DNA from: Janthinobacterium lividum
Lineage (GTDB): Bacteria > Pseudomonadota > Gammaproteobacteria > Burkholderiales > Burkholderiaceae_D
Direction: 5' to 3'
Assembly (NCBI RefSeq): GCF_034424625.1
Contig: NZ_CP139976.1
Coordinates: forward strand, 3,472,001-3,536,000
DNA: 64,000 bases
Numbering within the stretch: position 1 is the stretch's first letter; each line of letters opens with the position of its first letter. Positions 41,736 through 49,459 of this stretch are shown piece after piece. Made by a program: the position numbers and the translations under genes. Below the pieces are notes generated by a model. The model worked only from the letters and a program-made list of their open reading frames with translations, was not told the origin of the DNA and searched no databases.

Positions 41736-43067
41736 ATGCGCTATCACTCATGTCTGCTTCAAGCGCTGTCGGCGCTGTCCATCGTTTGCGCATCGGGCGC
41801 TTTTGCCGAGGTGCCGGGCATCTCACGAGACGAAAAGGGCGCGATCATCGCCTCCCTCGATAGCACCTTGAATGCGAACTACCCGTTTCCGGACATCGCA
41901 AGAAAAATTACGCCGGTGCTTCAGGAGCGGCTGAAAAAGGGAGATTATGACGCGGCGACCACGAAGGCAGCGTTTGCGAGCAAGCTGACCGACGATCTCC
42001 TCAAAGTCAGCGGCGACCTGCATTTCTTCGTGGGTGCCGACGCAAAATGGATCGCGGAATTCAAGGCGAAGGCCAATCCGGCGCTCAAGGCCAAGATACG
42101 AAAAGAAGAATTGAGCACGCTGGAGGAGAGCAATTTCGGTTTCGATGAGGTCGCTCGCCTGAAGGGAAATATCGGCTATATACGCTTCAGCTATTTTGCC
42201 GATCCGGAACTTGCCTATGATACGGCCGCGTCCGCTATGCGCTTCGTCGGCAATACGGATGCCGTTATCATCGATTTGCGCTATAACAATGGCGGACATC
42301 TGGAAATGGCGCAATTCCTGGCGAGCTATTTCTTCTCCAGCGAGAAAGACCAGCTGCTCTTCGACTATTATTATAATGAGGATGGCAAGCGTATCCAGCG
42401 CGGGCAATGGGTGCTGCCGGGCCTGCCTGGCAAGCGCATGGTGGACAAGCCGGTCTATATCCTGACCGGCTCCACGTCGTTTTCCTCCGCAGAATGGTTT
42501 TCCTATGCGATGAAGAAGCTCGGGCGAGCGACACTGATCGGGGAGCGGACCGCCGGCGGTGCGCATCCGGTTGCGCGCAAGCCGCTCAACGACGATTTTT
42601 TCTTGCAAGTGCCGATCGGCCAGATCCAGGACCCCGTGGACCATGGCGATTTCGAAGGTGCCGGCGTGCAACCCGATATCCCTAGCCCCTCTATACGCGC
42701 GCTGCCTCTGGCGCACAAGCTGGCGCTTGAAAATCTGGCGAAGACCGATGACGCCAGGCGAACCGAACTTGCCTGGCTGCTCCCGAGCTTGACGGCGGCC
42801 ATCGAGCGCCCGCACGTCGATGCCGGGATGTTGGCGAAAGCGGCTGGAAAATATGAAGGTCGCCAGATCATCCTGGACAATGGCACGCTCTACTATATCT
42901 GGCGCGACCGGTTTCGGGTCGCGCTCGAGCCGATCGGTCCCAACCTGTTCGCGGTGGAAGGCGTGTCGGATTTTCGATACCGCTTGGATGTTTCGCGCGG
43001 AAAAGTGACGGCGCTGGAACGCGTGAACATGGACGGCAGCATCCAGAGGTACAAGCGCCTTGACTAA
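41736..43067 (+). CDS. Secreted S41 family peptidase-like protein
   Basis: This 443-residue protein has a signal peptide (about 1-24, ending AFA), an N-terminal IRBP-like domain, and an S41 core with IDLRYNNGGHLEMAQFLASYFF and TGSTSFSSAEWFSYAMKKLGRATLIGERTAGGAHP, where Ser residues at about 246-252 are the expected nucleophile region. A C-terminal beta-rich domain follows. It is a probable periplasmic serine peptidase or related hydrolase. Its stop overlaps the start of the MarR gene. Confidence 0.85.
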   Translation: MRYHSCLLQALSALSIVCASGAFAEVPGISRDEKGAIIASLDSTLNANYPFPDIARKITPVLQERLKKGDYDAATTKAAFASKLTDDLLKVSGDLHFFVGADAKWIAEFKAKANPALKAKIRKEELSTLEESNFGFDEVARLKGNIGYIRFSYFADPELAYDTAASAMRFVGNTDAVIIDLRYNNGGHLEMAQFLASYFFSSEKDQLLFDYYYNEDGKRIQRGQWVLPGLPGKRMVDKPVYILTGSTSFSSAEWFSYAMKKLGRATLIGERTAGGAHPVARKPLNDDFFLQVPIGQIQDPVDHGDFEGAGVQPDIPSPSIRALPLAHKLALENLAKTDDARRTELAWLLPSLTAAIERPHVDAGMLAKAAGKYEGRQIILDNGTLYYIWRDRFRVALEPIGPNLFAVEGVSDFRYRLDVSRGKVTALERVNMDGSIQRYKRLD

Positions 43068-43554
43068 GGAGACACCTCAACCGGCCGCGATCGATGACGC
43101 CGTGTTTCTCGGCCGCGCTGTCGAACGGCTGAGCGTCCTGATCGCTGAGCAATCCAAGGCCGTCTTCGATACGATGGGGATCGTCATCCCGGTCCGTTCG
43201 TGTTCGCTGATGACTGTTCTTGCAACGCTCGGCACGGCCTCCGCCGCGGATCTGGCGCGCGAACTCGGACATTCGCACCAGCTGGTCATGCAAAAGATAC
43301 CAAAGCTGCTCCGCCTGGGCCTCATACAGTATCGGAACGATGACAATGATGCCCGGCGACGGATATTCATGCCCACGGATGAAGGCTTGTCGCAGCTCGC
43401 GAAATTCGAGCAGTGCACGGTGCTGATCCGGGGGGCCTATGCCGCCTTGTTTGCGGAGGTGGGGGATGTCAGGCAATTCGTGGATCGGGCCGCCGATGCG
43501 CTCAACGAGAGGCCGCTGGACAAGCGCATCCATTCCCCTGCGCGTTTTACCTGA
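43060..43554 (+). CDS. MarR-family transcriptional regulator
   Basis: This 164-residue protein has a winged-helix core: ASAADLARELGHSHQLVMQKIPKLLRLGLIQYRNDDNDARRRIFMPTDEGL, typical of MarR regulators (the DxR in the wing). The frame starts with TTG at 43060, overlapping the peptidase stop by 8 bp; GTG 43102 is another possible start. It probably represses the two-gene unit through the palindrome at 41679-41704. Confidence 0.8.
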   Translation: MTKETPQPAAIDDAVFLGRAVERLSVLIAEQSKAVFDTMGIVIPVRSCSLMTVLATLGTASAADLARELGHSHQLVMQKIPKLLRLGLIQYRNDDNDARRRIFMPTDEGLSQLAKFEQCTVLIRGAYAALFAEVGDVRQFVDRAADALNERPLDKRIHSPARFT

Positions 43555-43572
43555 TGCAAACCAGTTTTGTAT

Positions 43573-43986
43573 TCATTTTTTACTGACTATACCCATGCTT
43601 TCCATCACCCTGGCCGCATTATCCTTGCAGTCGATATCCTCGGGTCTGGCATCGATCAGTTGAATCAGCGACAAAAGATGCGCCTTGTTCTGCGCCAGGC
43701 GTACTTCCAGGGACTCGATATCGACGATCTTCTTTTTGAGCGCTACCATCAGCGCATCATGTTTCCATGATGAAATATCCTCCGGCAAGACTTGCTTGAT
43801 TTCGTCCAGGGAAAAGCCCGCCTGCTGGGCGTCGCTGATAATGGACAGTACCGCCACCGCTTCCAGAGGATAGTCGCGGTAGCCGTTCGATTGCCGGTCC
43901 ACGGCTTTCAGCAAGCCCTTGGATTCATAGAAGCGTATCGTGGATGCCGCCAGGCCGCTGCGCTTGGCCAGTTCGCCAATTTTCAT
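43573..43986 (-). CDS. MerR-family transcriptional regulator
   Basis: This 137-residue protein has the MerR HTH MKIGELAKRSGLAASTIRFYES and a Gln-rich/long dimerisation helix. It has only one Cys, near the end, and so it is not a metal sensor; an electrophile or carbonyl signal is more plausible. It lies 16 bp downstream of the PfpI-like gene. Twin MerR-type promoters upstream of that gene and of the OYE gene are its likely targets. Confidence 0.88.
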   Translation of the reverse strand: MKIGELAKRSGLAASTIRFYESKGLLKAVDRQSNGYRDYPLEAVAVLSIISDAQQAGFSLDEIKQVLPEDISSWKHDALMVALKKKIVDIESLEVRLAQNKAHLLSLIQLIDARPEDIDCKDNAARVMESMGIVSKK

Positions 43987-44002
43987 CGTTTTTCCCGCTC
44001 CC

Positions 44003-44791
44003 TTAGTATGGTTTGTTATTCCGCAGGGCCGTGAGCAGCGCTTGCGCCACTTCCTTGCTCGATCCGGGGTTCTGGCCCGTGACGAGGCGGCCATCGGTCA
44101 TGACGAAGCTGCCGAACGGGATGAAGCTTTTATCATATAGCGCTCCCCTGCCCTCGAGCTCGCTTTGCAGCAGATAGGGTACCTGCTCCTTGATGCCGGC
44201 CAGCGATTCCTCCGTATTCGAAAAACCCGTCACTCGGCGCCCTTGTATCAGCGGCTTGCCGTTATCGTCTTGCAGATCGAGCAGGCCGGCGGCGCCATGG
44301 CAGACGGAAGAAACGATGCCGCCGTTGCGGTAGATCGCCTCGGCAATGCGCTTGAGCTCCTGGTTGCCCTTGAAATCCCACATCGTGCCATGGCCGCCCG
44401 TGTAGAAAATAGCCTGGTAGGCAGCAGGGTCGATGTCGGCCGGCGCGTGCGTCGATTCCAGCGCCGCCATGAAAGCGGGATCTTTCAAATGGTTTTTGGC
44501 CGCCGCATCCATATACAGCCATCCCAGGCTGCGCTCATCGAGCGGCACGGCGCCGCCGTTCGGGCTGACGAAGTCGACGCCAAAGCCGGCGTCCTTCAGC
44601 GCGTCATACACATGCGTCAATTCCGTGAGCCAGAGCCCCGTATGGTCGCTTCTGCTCGGATACTGGGAATGGTTGGTCATGACCACGAGTACTGTGCCCG
44701 GTTCCCGCTTTGGCGACGCCGGTTCTGCAGCGACCATCTGCGCAAACAGGAGCGGCATGAAGGCGAGGAAAAGCTGCTTGAAAACTGACAT
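44003..44791 (-). CDS. Periplasmic DJ-1/PfpI-like protein (Hsp31 type)
   Basis: This 262-residue protein has a signal peptide (1-22) and the DJ-1/PfpI fold with a nucleophile elbow SSVCHGAAG (Cys164, followed by His165), an acidic residue in SDHTGLWLTELTHVY and YTGGHGTMWD. The GHGTMWD and CHGA patterns resemble Hsp31-like type 1 glutamine amidotransferase proteins, which act on methylglyoxal or as chaperones. It precedes the MerR gene and is driven by a MerR-type promoter. Confidence 0.88.
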   Translation of the reverse strand: MSVFKQLFLAFMPLLFAQMVAAEPASPKREPGTVLVVMTNHSQYPSRSDHTGLWLTELTHVYDALKDAGFGVDFVSPNGGAVPLDERSLGWLYMDAAAKNHLKDPAFMAALESTHAPADIDPAAYQAIFYTGGHGTMWDFKGNQELKRIAEAIYRNGGIVSSVCHGAAGLLDLQDDNGKPLIQGRRVTGFSNTEESLAGIKEQVPYLLQSELEGRGALYDKSFIPFGSFVMTDGRLVTGQNPGSSKEVAQALLTALRNNKPY

Positions 44792-44835
44792 GGGATCGTC
44801 CTCCTGATGGTTGCGTGGCCTGCACCATGTGATCC

Positions 44836-44866
44836 ACTATAAGCTTAAAGCCAACTTGAATGTCAA
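44836..44866 (-). promoter_or_regulatory. MerR-type promoter for the PfpI-like gene
   Basis: On the minus strand a TTGACA -35 (44866-44861) and a TATAGT -10 (44841-44836) are separated by 19 bp. The spacer TTCAAGTTGGCTTTAAGCT is almost identical to that of the divergent promoter at 44970-45000. The dyad TTCAAGTT/GGCTTTAAG resembles AdhR-like MerR operators. Confidence 0.8.
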
Positions 44867-44969
44867 GCGGCAGATGGGTGGTGGCAGGATTTTTGTTGTC
44901 TCAAGGTGCTGCATTTCTTGCAGCCCGTGTCGCGAACGGGACACAGGCAAAAAAAGTGCATTTCAGGGC

Positions 44970-45000
44970 TTGACCTTCAAGTTAGCTTAAAGCTTATCGT
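44970..45000 (+). promoter_or_regulatory. MerR-type promoter for the old-yellow-enzyme gene
   Basis: A TTGACC -35 (44970-44975), a 19-bp spacer TTCAAGTTAGCTTAAAGCT and a TATCGT -10 (44995-45000) point rightward. The spacer matches that of the divergent promoter at 17 of 19 positions. One MerR regulator very likely activates both. Confidence 0.8.
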
Positions 45001-45027
45001 GAGGCCATCGCAACCTTGGAGATAAGC

Positions 45028-46269
45028 ATGAACCCCTTTACCGCACTGACATTGCCCAATGGGACCGTCATTCCCAACCGCCTGGCCAAAGCCGCCATGG
45101 AAGAGAATATGGCCGACAAGGACCACGCTCCTTCGGACGAGCTGATCCGCCTGTACCAGTCGTGGGCCGACGGTGGTGTTGGCTTGATGATTACGGGAAA
45201 CGTGATGATCGACCGCCGCGCCATGACGGGGGCAGGCGGGGTGGTGCTTGAGTCCGAGCAATTTGGCGCCCGCTTCGAGCAGTGGTCACGCACCGCCCGT
45301 TCGCGCGGGGCGCAGGTCTGGATGCAGATCAACCATCCAGGACGCCAGATGCCTGCCGCCATGGGACAGGAAACCATGGCGCCATCACCTGTGCCTATGG
45401 ATATGGGCAACTTTTCAAAGCAGTTTTCCGCGCCGCGGGAAATGACGGAAGCCGATATTGCCGACGTGAAGCAGCGCTTTGTCCATACCGCCAAGCTGGC
45501 GGCACAGTTCGGCTTTACGGGCGTGCAAATCCATGCCGCGCACGGCTACCTGCTCAGCCAGTTCCTCTCCCCTATTACGAATAAACGCAGGGACCGGTGG
45601 GGCGGCTCGCTCGAAAACCGGGCGCGGCTGCTGGTCGATGTTGTCAACGGGGTGCGGCAAGCTGTGGGCCAAGGCTTTGCCGTCGCGGTGAAGCTCAACT
45701 CGGCGGATTTCCAGAAAGGCGGCTTCAGTTCGGAAGATGCCAAGCATGTAGTTTCCATGCTCAATACCCTGGGCGTGGACCTGATTGAATTGTCCGGCGG
45801 CAGTTATGAAGCCCCTGCGATGCATGGCCAGACCCGCGACGGCCGCACCTTGGCCCGCGAAGCCTATTTCCTGGAATTCGCGAAGGACATCGCCACCGTG
45901 GCCCGGATGCCCATCATGGTGACGGGCGGCATACGCCGTTACCCGGTGGTCGAGCAAGTATTGAACAGCGGCATTGCCATGGCAGGCATGGGAACGGCGC
46001 TGGCCATCGATCCGCAGTTGCCGGAAGCATGGCGTTCCGATCAATCGGCAAGCCCCTTGCTCAGGGCCATTACCTGGAAAAACAAGGTGCTGTCGTCGAT
46101 CGGCTATATGGCGATGGTGAAGTATCAGCTGCGGCGCCTGAGTCAGGGCAAGCAAACAAGGCCCAATGTGGCGCCCGCCCTGGCGCTAGCGATGCAGCAA
46201 TGGGAAACCGCCGTCAGGAACCGGCAGTATCGCCGCAGGATGAACGGGCTCGCGGCAAGCGGCCTGTAA
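45028..46269 (+). CDS. NADH:flavin oxidoreductase / old yellow enzyme family protein
   Basis: This 413-residue FMN-dependent protein has the OYE barrel: NPFTALTLPNGTVIPNRLAKAAM, QINHPGRQMP, GVQIHAAHGYLLSQFLSP, RDRWGGSLENRARLL and a C-terminal MVTGGIRR/AGMGTALA phosphate-binding region. It probably reduces activated alkenes or carbonyl-conjugated electrophiles. ATG 45028 has GGAG 8 bases upstream; a longer TTG start (45016) covers that ribosome-binding site. It heads a MerR-driven operon with the ADC-like gene. Confidence 0.92.
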   Translation: MNPFTALTLPNGTVIPNRLAKAAMEENMADKDHAPSDELIRLYQSWADGGVGLMITGNVMIDRRAMTGAGGVVLESEQFGARFEQWSRTARSRGAQVWMQINHPGRQMPAAMGQETMAPSPVPMDMGNFSKQFSAPREMTEADIADVKQRFVHTAKLAAQFGFTGVQIHAAHGYLLSQFLSPITNKRRDRWGGSLENRARLLVDVVNGVRQAVGQGFAVAVKLNSADFQKGGFSSEDAKHVVSMLNTLGVDLIELSGGSYEAPAMHGQTRDGRTLAREAYFLEFAKDIATVARMPIMVTGGIRRYPVVEQVLNSGIAMAGMGTALAIDPQLPEAWRSDQSASPLLRAITWKNKVLSSIGYMAMVKYQLRRLSQGKQTRPNVAPALALAMQQWETAVRNRQYRRRMNGLAASGL

Positions 46270-46307
46270 ATGGAATTTACCCAAATCAAACAGTGAAGGT
46301 GCAAGCA

Positions 46308-47306
46308 ATGAACATGACAATTGCCGCGGCAGTATCAACATTGATGCTAAGTATCGCCGCGAGCCCATCCCGGGCAGAAATTCCTGCGACAAACACGCAG
46401 GTCTTCATTGATATCGCCGGCCATGACGTGCCGGTGGCGGCTGGCGGCTTGTATGACCGCTTTCGCTCGAATCCACCGTTATCGGTCATCGCGTCGGAAG
46501 CGCCGCAACTAGACCTGAGCTGGTTCCAGGGCATTCAAAAAGAAAAGGTCGCCATCGGCTTTGACTCATATTCACCGAACTTCTATTACAAGAACCGCAA
46601 GATCACGGCCGTATTTACGGCCGACATCGCGCGCTTGAAGGAGCTGATGCCGGAAGACATACTGAAAGAAGTGCAGCCATTGCAAGTGTGGCCGGGCCGG
46701 GGCGCGGTGGCGTTGACGGCCTACGCCTACGAATACTGCGACAACGACAGCTACAATGAAATTTCATTGGCGATCGTGACCAACAAGCCCGGCAGCTCCA
46801 GTTTTGGCCCGTTCACGTTGCTGGGCCAATCGCTGTCCAATGATTTCTGGGGCTATGTGCTCAAGCTGCCCGTGAACACGGAACTGGCCAGGGTGCGTGG
46901 TGTCGTTGGCTACAACCTGCCCAAGTGGCTGACTGGCATCGACATAAAAGAAAATGACGCAAGCATTTCCTTTGCCGTCACGGACAGCGCAACGGGACAG
47001 CTGGATTTTGTTTTTACAGGAAAAAAACTGGGCGACCTGTCGCACAAGGCAGATATGGTGACCAACAGCTTCACCAACAAGGATGGCGCCGGCAAGCTGA
47101 CTTACGGCTATTCCGTTTCCCGCCAACTGAGTCATGCATCGAGCACGAACGCGGAATCGGCAAGCCTGAAACTGGGCGACGGCAGCTTTTCCCGGTATAT
47201 CAAGTCATTGAAGCTGGGAAAGATGATGAAATATGAATACGTGCCAGAATTCCAGAATGCACTGTATGCCCCGAAGCCGCTACAAACCCTGGCTACAGAC
47301 AAATGA
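46308..47306 (+). CDS. Secreted acetoacetate decarboxylase-like protein
   Basis: This 332-residue protein has a signal peptide (1-23) and an acetoacetate-decarboxylase-superfamily fold: SYSPNFYYKNRKITAVFTADIARLKELMPED, ALTAYAYEYCDNDSYNEISLAIV and RGVVGYNLPKWL. The canonical Lys-Lys catalytic pair of ADC is not obvious, so the activity is uncertain. ATG 46308 gives a good signal; the longer in-frame extension starts inside the OYE gene. It ends at a strong terminator. Confidence 0.8.
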   Translation: MNMTIAAAVSTLMLSIAASPSRAEIPATNTQVFIDIAGHDVPVAAGGLYDRFRSNPPLSVIASEAPQLDLSWFQGIQKEKVAIGFDSYSPNFYYKNRKITAVFTADIARLKELMPEDILKEVQPLQVWPGRGAVALTAYAYEYCDNDSYNEISLAIVTNKPGSSSFGPFTLLGQSLSNDFWGYVLKLPVNTELARVRGVVGYNLPKWLTGIDIKENDASISFAVTDSATGQLDFVFTGKKLGDLSHKADMVTNSFTNKDGAGKLTYGYSVSRQLSHASSTNAESASLKLGDGSFSRYIKSLKLGKMMKYEYVPEFQNALYAPKPLQTLATDK

Positions 47307-47323
47307 TTTTTATATGAGCAGCA

Positions 47324-47347
47324 AGCATCCTTACGGGTGCTTTTTTA
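47324..47347 (+). terminator. Rho-independent terminator after the OYE/ADC-like operon
   Basis: AGCATCC-TTAC-GGGTGCT makes a 7-bp stem (one G-U pair), followed by a T-run (47341-47346). It sits 18 bp after the stop codon of the ADC-like gene. Confidence 0.9.
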
Positions 47348-47475
47348 TAGCCGCCCTCCCAGTATAAGTTGATGTGGATCAATCAATTTTCCTGTTGTGT
47401 GCAGCAGAATATGATCATTCGCAAGGATCTGTTCTGCGCCTTGCACGATGCATTCGCCACTTCATAAGGAATACC

Positions 47476-48513
47476 ATGATCCCCCCTACCATGAAAGCCG
47501 CCGTCGTCGAGCAACTGGGCCAGCCGCTGGTGCTGCGCGAGGTTCCCGTGCCGGTGCCAGGCCCCGGCCAGATCCTCGTCAAGACGGAAGCGTGCGGCGT
47601 CTGCCACACTGACTTGCATGCGGCGCGCGGGGACTGGCCCGTCAAGCCGACGCCGCCGTTCATTCCCGGCCACGAAGGCATCGGCCTGGTGGTGGCCGTG
47701 GGCACGGGCGTGACCGAAGTGCAACTGGGCGACCGGGTCGGCGTGCCCTGGCTGTACTCGGCGTGCGGCCATTGCGAACATTGCCTGGCAGCCTGGGAAA
47801 CCGTGTGCGCCGAGGCGCAGTTCGGCGGCTACACCAAGAATGGCGGCTTCGCCGAATACATCCTGGCCGACCCGCGCTACGTCGCGCACATTCCGGCGGA
47901 TCTTTCTGCCGTGCAAGCAGCGCCCATCATCTGCGCGGGCGTGACCAGTTACAAGGGCATCAAGGAAACGGGGGCGCGGCCGGGCCAGTGGCTGGCCGTA
48001 TCCGGCATCGGCGGACTGGGCCACCTGGCCATCGAATATGCGGTGGCCATGGGCTTGCGCGTGGCGGCCGTCGACATCGATGAAGGCAAGCTGGAGCACG
48101 CGCGCGCCCTGGGCGCCGAAGTGACCATCAATGCGCGCCAGGGCGACCCCGTCGCGGCCTTGCGCGAAGCGACCGGGGGCGGCGCCCACGGCGTGCTGAT
48201 CACGGCGCCATCGATCGATGCTTTCCAGCAAGGCGTGGCGATGACGCGCAAGCGCGGCACCTGCGTGCTGGTGGGCTTGCCGCCGGGAGACTTCCCGACG
48301 CCGCTGTTCGACGTGGTGGCCAATTGCGTGACGATACGCGGCTCTTTTGTGGGCACGCGCCAGGACATGGCCGAGGCGCTCGCCTTCGCCGCCACGGGCA
48401 AGGTCAAGGCCGGCGTGGAATTGCAGCCGCTGTCGGCCATCAACGAGATCTTCAGCCGGCTGGAACATGGCAAGGTTGCCTCGCGCGTGGTGCTCGATTT
48501 CAGCGGCAGCTGA
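47476..48513 (+). CDS. adhP: Zinc-dependent alcohol dehydrogenase (AdhP type)
   Basis: This 345-residue enzyme has catalytic-zinc ligands in GVCHTDLHAA and GHEGIG, the structural-zinc set CGHCEHCLAAWETVC, an NAD-binding motif GIGGLGHLA (about residues 175-183) and an ADH-like end. Sequence blocks (HTDLHAARGDWPVKPTPPFIPGHE) match AdhP-class ethanol/propanol dehydrogenases. ATG 47476 has AAGGA 6 bp before it; the longer in-frame form (47374) lacks one. Confidence 0.92.
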   Translation: MIPPTMKAAVVEQLGQPLVLREVPVPVPGPGQILVKTEACGVCHTDLHAARGDWPVKPTPPFIPGHEGIGLVVAVGTGVTEVQLGDRVGVPWLYSACGHCEHCLAAWETVCAEAQFGGYTKNGGFAEYILADPRYVAHIPADLSAVQAAPIICAGVTSYKGIKETGARPGQWLAVSGIGGLGHLAIEYAVAMGLRVAAVDIDEGKLEHARALGAEVTINARQGDPVAALREATGGGAHGVLITAPSIDAFQQGVAMTRKRGTCVLVGLPPGDFPTPLFDVVANCVTIRGSFVGTRQDMAEALAFAATGKVKAGVELQPLSAINEIFSRLEHGKVASRVVLDFSGS

Positions 48514-48604
48514 ACGCCAGGCGGGCAGCGCGGTGTGTCGTGCGACGGCAATTTAATTGCCGTTGCTATGATGGCATCTCATACAGAACACCGAGGACAC
48601 ACCG

Positions 48605-49309
48605 ATGAAGCAATCCCTCTACGGCCTGCTGGCCTGCGCCGCCCTCGCCTTGTCGTTTTCGGCCAGCGCGGCGGAGCCGGCCCCGGCTACGCTGCCCGGA
48701 CACTATTACCTGCAAGGCGTCATGGAAACGGGTTCCGAACTGCTGCTGAAAAAGGACGGCACCTTCGAATGGATGCTCAGCTATGGCAATACCGACGAGC
48801 AAGCCAGCGGCGAGTGGCGCGTTGCTGGCGACGTGGTGACCCTGGTGGCGGGCAACGGCGGCAAGGAGCCGCAGTTTCGCGTGTTCGAGGAATCGGAAAT
48901 GCGCATCCAGAAACCCGCCGAAGCGGGCCTGTGGGTGGCCATCGTCGGCTTCCCCAAAGTGGGGCCGATGGCCGGCGTGGAAGTAAAGTTCGAAGCGCAA
49001 AGCGGCAAGACGGCCACGGCCGTCAGCGTGGCGAACGGCGACGCCATCGTCCGCATGCCGGCGTCGGAAAGCTGGGTGCGCGCCGGCTTGCGCCGCCAGG
49101 GTTCAAAAGCCGACTATCAATGGCTGGCCGTGCCGCCCGTGCGCGCGCAGGAACGTATCGCCGCATTCGCCGTCACCGATCCCCAGTGGTTGAGAGCCCA
49201 GGCATTCCAGAAGCTGTGCTTGCGCGTGGTCAAGGGTGGCCTGAAAGTCGACGATGCGGACAATGGCCTGGCCAGGGGCCTGTACGCCAAACCGGCATCG
49301 ACGCAATAG
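48605..49309 (+). CDS. Secreted hypothetical protein, 234 aa
   Basis: This protein has a signal peptide (1-22) and a beta-rich domain (GHYYLQGVMETGSELLLKKDGTFEWMLSYGNTDEQASGEWRV, about residues 30-75) that looks like a small lipocalin or NlpE-like barrel, then a longer unassigned part with a C-terminal KLCLRVVKGG strand. I cannot name a family. It stands alone between adhP and the iron-transporter-like gene. Confidence 0.6.
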   Translation: MKQSLYGLLACAALALSFSASAAEPAPATLPGHYYLQGVMETGSELLLKKDGTFEWMLSYGNTDEQASGEWRVAGDVVTLVAGNGGKEPQFRVFEESEMRIQKPAEAGLWVAIVGFPKVGPMAGVEVKFEAQSGKTATAVSVANGDAIVRMPASESWVRAGLRRQGSKADYQWLAVPPVRAQERIAAFAVTDPQWLRAQAFQKLCLRVVKGGLKVDDADNGLARGLYAKPASTQ

Positions 49310-49440
49310 CCTTCTTTCCCCTTCTTTCCATTCTCCAGGCACGTTGTCCTGGTCAAGAATACTGACCGGGGCCGTACGCGCACGCCCGTGCGCCGTTGAC
49401 ACCCAGCACGGTCTGTCCTATAGTCGCCGGGTTAACGACA

Positions 49441-49459
49441 AATGAGAATGAGAATCATG
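49441..49459 (+). promoter_or_regulatory. Fur box at the start of the FTR1-family gene
   Basis: AATGAGAATGAGAATCATG has three overlapping NATGAGAATC-like hexamers and matches the Fur consensus strongly. It overlaps the possible early ATG codons at 49442 and 49448, so translation starts more likely at 49457. This supports iron-repressed expression. Confidence 0.75.
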
